DNA of 64,000 nt, taken from contig NOWV01000066.1 in assembly GCA_003344405.1 (NCBI GenBank), forward strand, positions 1 through 64,000. The letters are read 5' to 3'. The DNA comes from Trichoplax sp. H2. Its lineage: Eukaryota; Placozoa; Uniplacotomia; Trichoplacea. Made by a program: the position numbers and the translations under genes. How positions within the stretch are numbered: the first letter of the stretch is position 1; every line of letters begins with the position of its first letter. Below the pieces are notes generated by a model that saw only the letters and a list, made by a program, of their open reading frames with translations, ran no database searches and was not told where the DNA came from. Below, piece after piece: positions 1 through 11,433 of the stretch.

Positions 1-440
1 CAAAAAAATTTATATGACTACTAAGACTACTTTTCTGACATTAGTATCGCTTAGTATTCGCGAGTATTGACAGTTGATGTTTTAGCGTCAGATTGTACTG
101 TAACTGTACGAGTATAGACTACATTACAGTACTTTATCGTCATGTTATAAATCCCCTTTCTCTAAGGATAGGGTTTTGCTACTAAGTCAAATTTCTTTAC
201 AATTTGAATAGACGATGAAACGCCCTTTCTTTAGATTAGGCATTTGCTCTATAGGGCTACTTCTATAGTAATCTATATAATACCTTGTAAAATAATGAAG
301 AAGAAAAGATGGCGACATGATGATTTGGCAGGGTAAAACTTAAAGACACTATCACTTTCTAGGTATTTTGTATAGTAAAATAATACTAATTACATACTAA
401 AAAACTACTAAGGACTCTACTTTTAGTCCTTTTACTACAA
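1..440. other. Spacer, no gene seen
   Basis: AT-rich sequence at the window edge without a convincing reading frame. It lies just past the break point of the truncated receptor copy at 441-779, so it replaces the rest of that gene. Confidence 0.5.
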
Positions 441-779
441 CTAATTAATGATAAATTCATGATAGAGATCCCAAATGATATCAGCATAAAAAATAAATAA
501 AACTAATTTACATAGTATAGTGCCTAAAAGATAACTTACATTACCGATTGCTATAAAAGAATAGCCAATAAAGCCTGTAGTAGACGAAAGAACATCGGAT
601 AGTACTGAAACGAGTATTAACCGATAAGTGGGTTTTTTAAAATACTTGTCTGCTAGTAAAAGATAGGCCATAGATATATTAAGAATTAGACCTAGGAAGG
701 AGGCTGGAATACTACATATGGCGACATAGCGGTGTATTTGTAAGTTGGATGGAGGAGTGACAGTAATGTTTGTGTTCAT
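441..779 (-). pseudogene. Truncated class A GPCR copy (N-terminus to TM3)
   Basis: The 112-residue frame matches the amino-terminal third of the intact receptors in this array: a short N-terminus with an N-I-T glycosylation motif, TM1 (GLILNISMAY), TM2 with SVLSD, and the start of TM3 with ILCK. The match ends inside TM3. A frameshift after LFIF moves the reading frame, and the other frame still encodes the expected SFGISIMNLSLIS stretch for about 50 bases. Homology then stops near base 440, before the DRY-equivalent triplet. TM4-TM7 are absent, so no receptor can be made. Homology class is certain; whether a short peptide is still expressed cannot be seen. Confidence 0.8.
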
Positions 780-1142
780 GTTTCAAGTTATAAATAGTTA
801 AGAAATACTCACTCGAGATAGAGAAGGTCTTCTCTATCTCACTCGATGAAGTTTTTAACCGAATACCGTCAATGGCTTGAAGCTTTAGCACTGTATTATA
901 TTATATTTCAATTTTTGACCTTAATGTGATCGTAAATAGGTTTAATATTATGATTTGCTTAAAAACTTAATCTTTATCCAACATACCGGTTCGTCTAATT
1001 TCAACTACGCTTAATTTAAAGTTCTTTAATAAAGCTCTTGATTAATTTTGAGGTCGAAAAGAGCGAATTCAAAATCAAGGTATATCACATCACGATATTG
1101 GTTTAATATCTGTTATAATCTTATTTAAAATAAGTTACGCTC
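780..1142. other. Receptor-unit 5' flank
   Basis: Sequence upstream (minus-strand sense) of the truncated receptor. It is recognisably related to the flanks at 7626-7940 and 13572-13880 and therefore belongs to the duplicated unit. No gene was seen. Confidence 0.6.
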
Positions 1143-1690
1143 TGTGATATATACCGATCACGAAATTCCAAATTTTAGAAAAATAATGGCTTTATTGAAT
1201 CTTATACAAAGATTAACAACACAGCTCTACTCTATCCGAATACTACTACTAAAGACTTCTAGAACGAACTAACTGAATAATCTAAAGTTGCATGCTTTTA
1301 TACTTTTCGTAGCATTCGCAGCTACAATCCGCATGGTAACCTTTTACCTTATTTTACACATAGTTAAATTATTCTTAGTAACACTATTCTACTGCGGACC
1401 ATCATTAATCCAATACGGATACGACTACAGTACTTACGTAGACATTATTCACACCAGCCAAAGTGCAATGAATTAACCATATCCTAATATATGATTTATA
1501 GTTCTATTTTTACCTATAACCTTATTAGTAACTCAACACCTTACTATATGTAGCCATCTGTGCTCTAGCATAGTCTCTACCACTACAGTCTATAGTTATA
1601 GCTACCAAATATCTCTTAGGATAAATATCTACCGTACATTATACTAAACATGGCTAACAGTCTACAATCACAATACTAAGTTACATTACA
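1143..1690 (-). mobile_element. Solo-LTR-like insertion, copy 1 (antisense)
   Basis: A 548-bp segment, nearly identical in reverse orientation to 9031-9595. It starts TGTGATATATACC and ends CATTACA on this strand, i.e. TG...CA. Read in its sense direction (minus strand) it has a TATAAAAG box (1295-1302) and then an AATAAA signal (1191-1196) about 100 bases downstream, followed by a short tail to the end; this is the order expected of U3-R-U5 in a long terminal repeat. It interrupts array sequence that is continuous in the sister unit near 7940-7960. Target duplication is not clear at this copy. The 62-codon frame inside it lies antisense to the U3-like part and is probably meaningless. A MITE is the main alternative. 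Confidence 0.6.
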
Positions 1691-1720
1691 ATGTTCTTAA
1701 GCTAACTCAAAAGAATAGCT

Positions 1721-1851
1721 TATGATTTATAGTTATATTTTTACCTATAACCTTATTAGTAACTCAACACCTTACTGTATGTAGCCATCTGTACTCTAGC
1801 ATAGAGTCTCTACCACTACAGTCAATAGTTATAGCTACCAAATATCTCTTA
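1721..1851 (-). repeat. Partial second copy of the LTR-like element
   Basis: About 131 bp repeating the part of copy 1 that starts at 1490, from the ATGATTTATAG motif to AATATCTCTTA. It lies 30 bases beyond the end of copy 1, then array sequence resumes (AACTGCTGTTTTATCC). It is probably a local rearrangement or gene-conversion product and not an independent insertion. Confidence 0.65.
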
Positions 1852-2841
1852 ATAACTGCTGTTTTATCCTGTATAGCTTTACGAAAAATTTATAACAACT
1901 ATATCGGAATAAGAGTGATAGAAAGGCAAGAAAAATGAAATCACATTTTTATTCTATACATACAAAATATATAAGTCAATTATCTGTTTGATAATGTGAT
2001 TTAATGAAATGTGATTGTCTATGACAGAGTTGCTGTATAGGTCTATTTCTACGGGACCTAACTATAATTATCAATTATAAATAGCTACATTTCTTTCCAT
2101 TGACATCTTGAAAAGAAAAATCAGCTTTAACTTGTATGTATACACAAAAACAATTAAACCAGATCTTTTGTTCGATTTTATTTAGTACTTTTAGTATCTA
2201 ACGCAATATTATACGATTGAATACCTAAAGAGCAAAGGGCTGCAGTGATCTGTATCATGCTAGCCACAAAAAACTTTACACATATTACATTATTTGAATA
2301 AAATTTTTGTGTTATATGAAGATGAAAGTTTCTGTTTCTTATGTTCAAGTCCCCATTTTTAATATTCGTTATGACACAAAATGAATTCTTCCGCTATATG
2401 TGCGCTCTGTGAAAATTTAAGAATAAATATTTCGATAACTTGCTATGACATGGCTTAGCGCTAGACTGGCTTTCATGTCATTATTGATGGAGTGGCATGT
2501 GCTAAGTAACTTCGAAAAGTAATACTGGTCCATAGATATTACTAATAATATATACAGGATGTATATAGTAACAACCAAATTTGTAGATGCTAATCTACGA
2601 TGCTTTGCTGAAAGTAGGGCAGAGATACCTCAATTTACATTTAATTCATATTTTATTAGGATTGCGAACTTATGTAGTAAAGAAAGCATAATAAATTTAA
2701 TTTTCTATTTAATATACATTTTAATTTGCTGCTTTGATTTCTATAGGCTATTTAATTTCGAGAAATATCATTCCTGCTATAGTTATATCACAATGTAACA
2801 GCACGATCAATAACCAATTCTGGCTACAGTCAGGAACCACC
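1852..2841. other. Receptor-unit spacer
   Basis: Repeats the inter-receptor spacer seen at 8096-8640 and 9690-10120, for example a shared stretch ending in GTGAAAATTTAAGAATAAA. A short frame at 2559-2798 is not preserved in the sister spacers. No gene is supported. Confidence 0.6.
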
Positions 2842-3730
2842 TTATTCACATAAGCGTTTTCGCCACAAAGTCAGAAAGTTTTGATTATTATTATGATCAA
2901 ATTTTAATAAGAGAAATGGATTGACTACAAATATATATAGAGTTATAGCTAAAGCAAAATATATTGAAACATACAGAATATGACTTTCTAAGGAGATTTG
3001 ATAGATTGTCTTTCGAGTTATAGCAGTGCCAATCATGGTAGCGAAATGTGGCCAACTAAACACACAGTCGAGAATACTATGCTCGTTAAAAATTTAGTTG
3101 ATCGTTTCTTTTGTGAAATTTCTGCTTCTGCTTGATTAGATGAAAGATAACCAAGTCTGACTTGATTGTTACGGATTATAGCTAATTAATTCCCATACTG
3201 CTATAGCATACGTCACTTTAAAAATATCACATGAAGCCGATAAGTTAGAATGAGAAGAAGCATATACCAAGTTAGGTAATGATGTCGATATCGATGCTAC
3301 ATATAGAAATAGTTGGCACGCTATAAGAAATTGAATCTTATATTTCGATAAAATGATGATAGTGGCTTCGCTACAATGAAATCAAGGTAAATACTGATTA
3401 ATGATAAATTCATAATGGAGATCCCAAATGACATCATGGTAACAAATTACATTATTTTAGCCAGTATAGTGTTTAAATGATAACTGAAGTTGACGATGGT
3501 AATAGATAAATAGCCAATAAAGGCTGCAATAGACGAAAGAAAATTGGATAGTACTGAAACGAGTATTAACCGATAAGTTGGTTTTTTTAAATACTCATCT
3601 ATTAGTAAAAGATAGGCCATGGATGTATTAAGAAATAGACCAACAAAGACGCTAGAACAGCACAAATGGCGACGTAGCGATGAATTTGTTATTTAGATTG
3701 AAGAGTAGCAGTAATATTGGTGTTGCTCAT
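2842..3730 (-). pseudogene. Class A GPCR pseudogene with stop and frameshifts
   Basis: Almost the full length of a receptor is present. It runs from an ATG at 3728-3730 (M-S-N-T-N-I-T) through TM1-TM3 (3447-3665) to the C-terminal TM6-TM7 block (2842-3063) ending in NPFLLLKFDH. A TAA replaces a sense codon at position 14, a frameshift follows in TM1 (after ICAV), and the central third is also out of frame. It is closest to the 12621-13571 gene, sharing RKTIYQISLESH and a C-terminal RRLC-like end. Function as a receptor is excluded. Its 5' end is duplicated again at 5018-5118 because of the assembly duplication. Confidence 0.85.
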
Positions 3731-4997
3731 ATTTCAAGTAATAAATGGTTTAAAAATTCATACGATCAAACTTTTAACTAAATAGCATTAATAGCTTGAA
3801 GTCTTGGCACATTATTGCATTTTATTTGACGGTTTAACCTTGATACGATCATAAATAGGGATAATATCTTCACTTTCTAAAAAAATGGAATATATATTTA
3901 GCATAACGGTTCTCCCAGTTTCAGCTACACTTAATTTAAAGCTTTCTAATAAAGTTCTTGATCAATTCGGCGGTCGAGTAGAGCAAATTCTAAGTAAAAT
4001 TATATTACAAAATGATGTAGTTTAATATTGATGGTAACGTTATAGAAAGTAATTTGTTTCACTAAATCCACGACGAAGAATAGTTTACATTCAAAAGAAA
4101 TTTCTTCCTAATTGAGATTGTATTCTAGTTGCAGTCAAATTAAGATTTGTCCAATGCCATCATGGTTTAATTATATGTTAGATAGTTTTTGCAGTTATTT
4201 ATAACTGCTGATTTGTTTTATATGGCTTTACTAAATATTTATGACAACTGGATCAGAATAAGAGTAATAAATACAAATTAAATGCATGTATGATAATGTA
4301 ATTTATTAAAACGTGATTATTTTCGATAGAGTCGATGTATAGGTCTATTAATCCAGATAATTGAGATCGGCGTTAAAAAATATATCACTGATTCACAATC
4401 TCCCTGATCTCGCCTACGAAATATTTCAAAGATTGCCGTATGACAGATTTCTAGGGCCTAATTAATAAATTACTGGTCTCTATTTATCACTACCTATTTG
4501 TATAGTAATTCAGCGCCATAACGTTTATTATGGTCATGGCCTGCTAGAGTATCCTTACACACCGAGATTTACCATCTGCAAGAACATTATGCTAAATACG
4601 ACCAATAATCTACAGCCCAATACCGCATCAAGTTCTATTGCAGTGGAGATATATATTAAAATATCGATGCATTGCAGTTTGGTAATTTCATCAATAACAG
4701 TACATTGAGACTACTTAATTAGATTTATACCACTGCTTGCACTGGCACTTCGAACGTGCTAAGATAAATACAGAACCTATGATAATGACTGGCTATTTTA
4801 GGACAGTTGGGAAGAACCTCTATAATTAGGACTTTCAAATATTAGAAAGACTAACTATAGATTCTTAGACACACTACAGTATAATCCGACGCCGAGGCAT
4901 AAAAATCGAGAGTTTTTAATTACTTAATATGATAATTTTAAGATAACATTGCTTACTGAGCTATTTGTGGAATAAACATTTAAGCTGCATTGCTGTA
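3731..4997. other. Spacer, first haplotype version
   Basis: Array spacer without a gene. Bases 3630-4997 reappear at 5018-5648, except that 4039-4776 (738 bp) is missing there. The 738-bp segment is itself array-type sequence (compare 7940-8200). Confidence 0.7.
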
Positions 4998-5017
4998 NNN
5001 NNNNNNNNNNNNNNNNN
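4998..5017. other. Assembly gap (20 N)
   Basis: Twenty undetermined bases. The sequence on the right restarts with a copy of sequence already present 1.37 kb to the left, so the gap probably joins two allelic contigs. Confidence 0.95.
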
Positions 5018-5648
5018 AAGAAATAGACCAACAAAGACGCTAGAACAGCACAAATGGCGACGTAGCGATGAATTTGTTATTTAGATTGAAGAGTAGCAGT
5101 AATATTGGTGTTGCTCATATTTCAAGTAATAAATGGTTTAAAAATTCATACGATCAAACTTTTAACTAAATAGCATTAATAGCTTGAAGTCTTGGCACAT
5201 TATTGCATTTTATTTGACGGTTTAACCTTGATACGATCATAAATAGGGATAATATCTTCACTTTCTTAGAAAATGGAATCTTTATCTAGCATAACGGTTC
5301 TCCCAGTTTCAGCTACACTTAATTTAAAGCTCTCTAATAAAGTTCTTGATCAATTCGGCGGTCGAGTAGAGCAAATTCTAAGTAAAATTATATTACAAAA
5401 TGATGTAGTTTAATATTGATGGTAACCTATGATAATGACTAGCTATTTTAGGACAGTTGGGAAGAACCTCTATAATTAGGACTTTCAAATATTAGAAAGA
5501 CTAACTATAGATTCTTTAGACACCCTACAGTATAATCCGACGCCGAGGCATAAAAATCGAGAGTTTTTAATTACTTAATATGATAATTTTAAGATAACAT
5601 TGCTTACTGAGCTATTTGTGGAATAAACATTTAAGCTGCATTGCTGTA
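5018..5648. repeat. Redundant (allelic) copy of 3630-4997
   Basis: Near-identical to 3630-4038 followed directly by 4777-4997; the junction lies in a shared AAC. Only scattered substitutions and one-base indels separate the copies (for example CTTTCTTAGAAAATGG against CTTTCTAAAAAAATGG). It contains the first about 100 bases of the pseudogene at 2842-3730 a second time. This is interpreted as an uncollapsed haplotype and not as a real tandem duplication. Confidence 0.8.
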
Positions 5649-6680
5649 GGATAATACTTTCGTTGTCATCTAATTGGGATGTGTGATGGAATGATAAACT
5701 GTTTCATTTTTTTCTACTTAGTTACTCCATTCTCTCCAATCCGTAACAATTGCGATTAATGCAGTTTACATTCGTAGCGATAGCTTATAATTAGCAAAGT
5801 TGAGATCATAGTATTCTCAATTTATATGAATAGGGTCGACGATAGAAAAAAGGAACTTGTCTAAAATGTAGTAGCGTACGTTATTGTCGCGTGTTAAATA
5901 TAATACTAATATTGGATAAAATCATACTCCTTTCCAAGCGTTCAGAAATAGATTCCTATTGTTTTGACTATTAACAATTAAATGTTCCAAAATGCTTTCG
6001 GTTTCCTAACCTAAATAGTGAGAACAATACTCTCTTGGTAGGCTATTAACACCGTATTTTAATGATCGTAGCTACCGCATGTATAATGTACGGTAGTCTG
6101 TCTAAAGTTAGTATCTGTTTCATATGCAAGCATAGATAACACACTAATTTATAAGGTGAACCAACAGCTATTCTAATGATTCAATCTACTAAGCTTATAA
6201 TTATCTTTATAAATTCAAATCTTAATATTGGTTGAATTGACTAAATCATGATCTACAATAATAATGTTACAAAGTTTTTTAATAACGAATATTAATGTGC
6301 AAGTAGAGATTTACTATTTAATATTTTAATGTTCTAGCCTTTTAAACTATTAATATTATCTATGTATGCTTCTGCATTTATTAATTTGATAATTTATAAT
6401 ACAAAATAATAGCACTACAACATTATACTTTGATATTAACAGATGATATAGGGCTGTAAGTATATATCATTGCAATATAAGTTTGATAACATATGCCTCG
6501 ATATTCGTTGAATTTTTACTGATTTATATTCCTTAACAATGCAATGTTTTACTGTGATATTAAAGAGTAACATTACAGATTGATACAGTACATCAGAATG
6601 TTCAGTGATTATGTCTTAAGCAATGCAAGCTATGCCCTATGAATAACCAATTCTGGTTACAGATCGGAATTGACTTATTT
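5649..6680. other. Receptor-unit spacer
   Basis: AT-rich 3' flank of the 6681-7625 receptor, clearly alignable to 11630-12620 (for example the related stretches ending near 6650 and 12605, each followed by the receptor C-terminus). No independent gene was seen. Confidence 0.6.
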
Positions 6681-7625
6681 TCATGCGCACTTTCGCCACA
6701 AAGTCAAAAACTTTTCCCTAATATTATGATCAAATTTTAATAGGAGGAATGGATTAAGAACAAATATGGATAGAGTTATAACGGAAGAAAAATATACTAA
6801 AATATACAAAATGTGACTTTCTAACGAGATTTGATAGGCTGTCTTTCGAGTTAAAGCACTGCTAACTATGGCAGCGAAATTCGGCCAAGTGAGGCACACA
6901 GTCGAAAATGCTATGCTCATTAAAACTTTAGTAAATCGTTTCTTTTGTAAGATTTCTGCTTCTACTCGATTGGACGCCATATAACCCGGTGTGACGTGAT
7001 TCTTATAAATTGTAGCTAATTTGATATAAATGATTATCATAATTGAAACTGGAATGATATACATAATGAATGTAAATATAAATTGCCATACTGCTACAGC
7101 ATATGTCACTTTTGAAACATCACATAAAGTCGTCGAATTACGACGAGAAGAAATATATACCAAGATAGGCGATGATATCGATATCGATACTATAAACAGA
7201 AATACTTCACACGAGATAAGAAATTGAATTTTATACTTTCGATAAAACGATGATAATGGTCTCGCTACAATGAAATAACGATGAACACTAATTAATGATA
7301 GATTCATGATAGAGATCCCAAATGACATCATGCAAATAAATAAAATTGTTTTACAAAGTATAGTGTTTAGAAGATAACCTGCGTAACCGATAACTATAAA
7401 AAAATAGCCAATAAAGGATGCAGTAGACGAAAGAACATCGGATAGTACTGAAACGAGTATTAACCGATAAGTAAGTTTTTTAAAATATTTATCTGTTAGT
7501 AAAAGATAAGCCATAGATGCATTAAAAATTAGACCAACGAAAGACGCCGGAATACCACATATAGCAACGTAGCGGTGAACCTGTAGGCTCGATTGAGAAG
7601 TAATAGTAATATTGGTGTTGTTCAT
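6681..7625 (-). CDS. Class A (rhodopsin-like) GPCR, HRY variant
   Basis: Single-exon receptor of 314 residues with seven hydrophobic segments. Visible landmarks: N-glycosylation motif N-I-T at residue 5; N35 (TM1); D63 in SVLSD (TM2); C91 at the top of TM3, pairing with C168 in the second extracellular loop; H-R-Y at 115-117, exactly 25 residues after C91 as in class A; P192 and Y200 in TM5; W247-P248 in TM6; N291-P292 in TM7 followed by FLL. The acidic residue of the DRY motif is His, the TM6 tryptophan touches the proline directly (not W-x-P), and the NPxxY tyrosine is Leu. No retinal-binding Lys lies in TM7, so it is not an opsin. The start follows TTGAAAT-ATG, shared with sister genes. 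Ligand and G protein are unknown. It is part of a tandem array and closest to 12621-13571. Confidence 0.9.
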   Translation of the reverse strand: MNNTNITITSQSSLQVHRYVAICGIPASFVGLIFNASMAYLLLTDKYFKKLTYRLILVSVLSDVLSSTASFIGYFFIVIGYAGYLLNTILCKTILFICMMSFGISIMNLSLISVHRYFIVARPLSSFYRKYKIQFLISCEVFLFIVSISISSPILVYISSRRNSTTLCDVSKVTYAVAVWQFIFTFIMYIIPVSIMIIIYIKLATIYKNHVTPGYMASNRVEAEILQKKRFTKVLMSIAFSTVCLTWPNFAAIVSSALTRKTAYQISLESHILYILVYFSSVITLSIFVLNPFLLLKFDHNIREKFLTLWRKCA

Positions 7626-9030
7626 ATTTCAAGCTATGAATGGTTTGAAAAACTCATTCAATCAAAATTTTTAACCAAACACGGTTAATGGCTGGTAATC
7701 TTGACACTTTTTTGTGTTTTATTCCACTGTTTGACCATAATATGATGGTAAATAGGTTTAATATTAAGATTTGCTTTAATTATTATCTAACATACTGGTT
7801 CGTCCATTTTCAACTACGCTTAATTTAAAGCTCTCCAATTAAACGTTCTAGATCAATTCTGAAATCAAATAGAGCTAATTATAAGTCTGCATTTATTACA
7901 CAATGATATAAGTTTAATATTTGTTGTAACAGTAGTTAAAGTTAATTGCGCTATTAAGCTAACTCGAAAGAATAACTTACATTCAAAAGAAATTTCTTCT
8001 TAATTACGATTGCGTTATAGTTGCAGTCAAAATAAAATTTGTCCAATGTCTGAATGGTTAATTTTGTGTTGAACAGTGATCACAGTTACTCATAACTTCT
8101 GTTTATCCTGTATGGCTTTACAAAAATTTTATTACAACTAAATCTGAATAAGAGTGATAGAAAGACAAGAAATAAAATTGCATTTTAATTATAAATGAAT
8201 AAGATATACAAATCAGTTGTCAATTTGATAATGAGATTTATTAAAATATGATTGTCTTTGATGGTGTCACTGTATAGGTCTATTTCTATAGGACAATACG
8301 ATAATTATCAATTATAAATAGCTATATTTCTTTATACTGACATCTTGAAAAGAAAAATCAACTTTAACTTGTTCAGTATATATGTCGATTCCCGATACAT
8401 ATATATATAGGTTATACATATATACAAAAAAAATTATATTAGCTCTTTATCCGATTTCGTTACGTTTTTGGGGTATTTATCGTATTATACAATTAAAGAG
8501 CTAAAGAACAAATAGCCATAGTAATCTATATCATTCTAGTCACAAAAAATTTACACATATTACATTATTTGAATAAAATTTCTGTGTTATACGAAGATGA
8601 CAGCTTCTGTTTCTTGTGTCAAAGTCCCTGTTTATAACGTTGTTACAACCGACATTGCAACACAAAAATTAGCGGGATTCTTTCCACTAAAGTAGTCTTA
8701 ACTATCTGAGCAACTAACTCTAAGCACTCTTTAATCTACTAAACTTAGATTCGAATCTTAGATTATAGAATACTCGCGCTAAGAATCAAAGCTTTATTCT
8801 AAAGTTATTTATTAAAATGACCGATTGAACTCACAATTTTTAATCTACTACTAACTACTGATAATCATCTGTTCTTAACTAATTTATCAACTCCTATAAC
8901 TAAGAACTTTGAGGCTTTTATATAGCCTCACAAACTTCAATGATACGAAATATAATAATAAATTTATAGCCAAGTCTACATGCTGAATATAGCAAGAATC
9001 GCACGCACTTTCTATGGCATTTAATAGTAG
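7626..9030. other. Receptor-unit 5' flank and spacer
   Basis: Upstream region of the 6681-7625 receptor, alignable to 780-1142, 3731-4280 and 13572-14220. No reading frame is shared between copies. An LTR-like insertion follows at 9031. Confidence 0.6.
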
Positions 9031-9595
9031 TGTAATGCAACTGGTATTGCGATTGTAGACTATTAGCCATGTTTAGTATAATGTACGGTAGATATTTATC
9101 CTAAGAGATATCTGGTAGCTATAACTATAGACTGTAGTGGTAGAGACTCTATGCTAGAGTACAGATGACTATATACAGTAAAGTGTTGAGTTACGAATAA
9201 GGTTATAGGTAAAAATATAACTATAAATCATATATTAGGATATGGTTAATTCATTGTACTTTGGCTGGTGTGAATGATGTCTACGTAAGTACTGTAGTCG
9301 TATCCATATTGGATTAATGATGGTCCGCAGTAGAATAGTGTTACTAAGAATAATTTAACTATGTGTAAAATAAGGTAAAAGGTTGCCATGCGGATAGTAG
9401 CTGTGAATGCTACGGAAAGTATAAAAGCATGCAACTTTAGATTATTCAGTTAGTTCTTTCATTTCATTACAGTTCTAGAAGTCTTGAGAAGTAGTATTCG
9501 GCTAAAGTAGAGCTGTGTGTTGTTAATCTTTGTGTAAGATTCAATAAAGCTCTTATTTTTCCAAAATTTGAATCTCGTGATTGGTATATATCACA
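9031..9595 (+). mobile_element. Solo-LTR-like insertion, copy 2, with 5-bp target duplication
   Basis: A 565-bp segment starting TGTAATGCAAC and ending TATATCACA, i.e. TG...CA, bounded on both sides by AGTAG (9026-9030 and 9596-9600), a perfect 5-bp direct repeat. In plus orientation it shows a TATAAAAG box at 9420-9427 and AATAAA at 9543-9548, about 120 bases apart and 47 bases before the end, the layout of an LTR (U3, R, U5). Reverse-oriented sister copy at 1143-1690; copy 1 lacks about 15 bp present here near 9455. No internal retrotransposon genes (protease, reverse transcriptase, integrase) lie nearby, hence 'solo'. A non-autonomous DNA element cannot be ruled out, because 5-bp duplications also occur there. 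Confidence 0.68.
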
Positions 9596-11196
9596 AGTAG
9601 TTAATTAATAGCTATGTCTTAACCTATGATTCATTACTCAACAATATTATATCATTAATGATGCAATAATTAATCTATTATCACAAATATCTGCAGTGAC
9701 GTAAATAGATTCTTCCATACGTACACAGCGTGAAAATTTAAGAATAAATATTTCGATAACTTGCTATCACATTGCTTAGCGCTGGACTGGCTCTCGTATT
9801 ATCTCTGATAGAGTGACATATGCTAAACAACTTAGAAAACGTAATACTGGTTCATAGATATTACTAATAATATACTCTGGGTGTATATAGTGGCAGCCAG
9901 GTTTGTAGATTCGAATCTACGATACACGACTGATAGTATAGCGGAGGTACCGTAATTTACTTTAATTTATATTTAAGTACGATTTAATTCTATATAGTTA
10001 AAAAAACGTAGTAAATGTAATTTTCTATTAAATATCGTTTATTAATTTGCTACTTTGGTTTAAACGGGTAGTTAGTTATCGAGAAATATCATCCCGGGTA
10101 TAGTTATATTACAATATACTTACTTGGCTAGATACTAAAGCTGTCTCTTGTACAGAATACATATTGAATAAATTTCTAAGACTTTTATTTAAGCCGTAAA
10201 TTTGATTGATAATTATAAATAATACAGTTTTCATCAATTAAAAATTTGCTAAAAATAAAATTTATTAAGGGATAATATTTAATTATTTAAATATAATAAT
10301 GTACTCAGTAGATGATAAGGTAGATATTAGAAATTCCGCATGGAATACTGAATCATAATAATAGGTAGTTTTATAAAATCTATCAAGACTTCGAAATGTC
10401 ATCATAGAAAATAACTGAATACTTGTGTAGTAGATACTTTAAAACAGACAGTAAATGTTCTAATTACAACATTTATGATGATTTCATTTCGAAATAGATA
10501 AAGGCATGGGTAGATAATTATATGCTTTGTGATATAGAATGCTCGTAGAATACATGCTTAAAACTTTTAACGATTAAGGGCAGTCATAATTACGTCAGTT
10601 AACTTAATCTAGCCATATTTAGAGTACAGAATGAAAAATTTCTTTCATAAATATTCCACAAATTCTAGTTGTATATTTTAAAAACTATAGAAGCAACTTA
10701 GAAAGGGCTAGTCATAAAATGGACAGCAACGTTTTGCAATAAATAACTATATAATATCTTGCTAGGTACTACATAACTGTGAAAGGTTTGTACAAAGTAT
10801 CATGAAAATGGTATACTCGTATATGCTCATTAATAGTGTAAAGGCGTTTGCGAATGTCTTATCTTGATTAACCTTGAAAATACTGATTCCAAAATGGAAT
10901 ACAACGTTAGCATTAGCCTGAGACAGTATGATACAGTACATATAAAAGTATACATAAATTGGCAAATATACTATCGAGTAGCTTTATATTGCTGAAGTTT
11001 GTAACGGAAATATAGCATGATTCAAAAAAGACATACGAATACTATCACTAGTATAACAAAATAAAAGCGATGCTAATAGAATAAAATTTGAATTTTTTTA
11101 GTAAGCATGTACGCTGGACAGTGTATTAGGAATTGTTCTTCAAAAATAGTTGCAAATTCATAGATCTCGGTCTCATACAATATTCATATAGGTATG
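9596..11196. other. Receptor-unit spacer with a recurring segment
   Basis: No gene. The stretch 10770-10930 recurs in diverged form at 15484-15640 and, interrupted by an insertion, at 21700-22045. Translations of the minus strand share a phrase such as FANA.xLLM.IY in two copies, but frames differ in the third, so coding is doubtful. Confidence 0.5.
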
Positions 11197-11433
11197 TAAA
11201 CACTTTTCAATTGCTCTAAACTTTTACCTGATGACAATGATTCCATTTTAAACAGTTCAGTGGATTACTAATGAATTCTGATAGGGTTACACTAAACCCC
11301 CAAAAATGGCTGAAATATTCAGAATTGAATTTTCTAATGATAATTGATATTCTGCTTATCTACTTGCATTAGTACGGTACCCATTAAGCTAGCAAGACGT
11401 AGCCAGATGATTATTACCGTAGAACTGTGTTAT
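11197..11433 (-). pseudogene. GPCR relic (TM6-TM7 portion)
   Basis: Degenerate nucleotide match to the 3' part of the receptor genes: the GATCAAATTTTAAC-type C-terminal stretch, the 'ATGGATT...CACAGC' NP-region and the TTTTCTAATGAT block can be traced in the same order as in 17278-17500 and 22240-22450. Frames are broken by several indels and the upstream two thirds are missing. It lies about 1.2 kb downstream (minus sense) of the intact 12621-13571 gene, echoing the intact-plus-relic pairs further right. Confidence 0.6.

Noticed and set aside
1288-1476. 62-codon hydrophobic frame, conserved in the inverted copy at 9246-9434
   Set aside because: Tempting because it occurs twice with four residue changes, but it lies antisense to the U3-like part and covers the TATA box of an LTR-like element. 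Similarity reflects copy age, not selection.
2559-2798. 79-codon frame in a receptor spacer
   Set aside because: The homologous spacer at 9880-10120 does not keep the frame.
4039-4776. 738-bp haplotype difference as a transposon insertion
   Set aside because: Flanks share only AAC, the ends are not TG...CA, and the content is array spacer. A deletion in the other allele explains it better.
7030-7227. Plus-strand frame inside the receptor at 6681-7625
   Set aside because: Exactly antisense to a well-supported coding gene.
9905-9930. tRNA-like GATTCGAATC stretch
   Set aside because: Only a short palindrome; no cloverleaf arms or A-box could be traced around it. No tRNA was found anywhere in the window.
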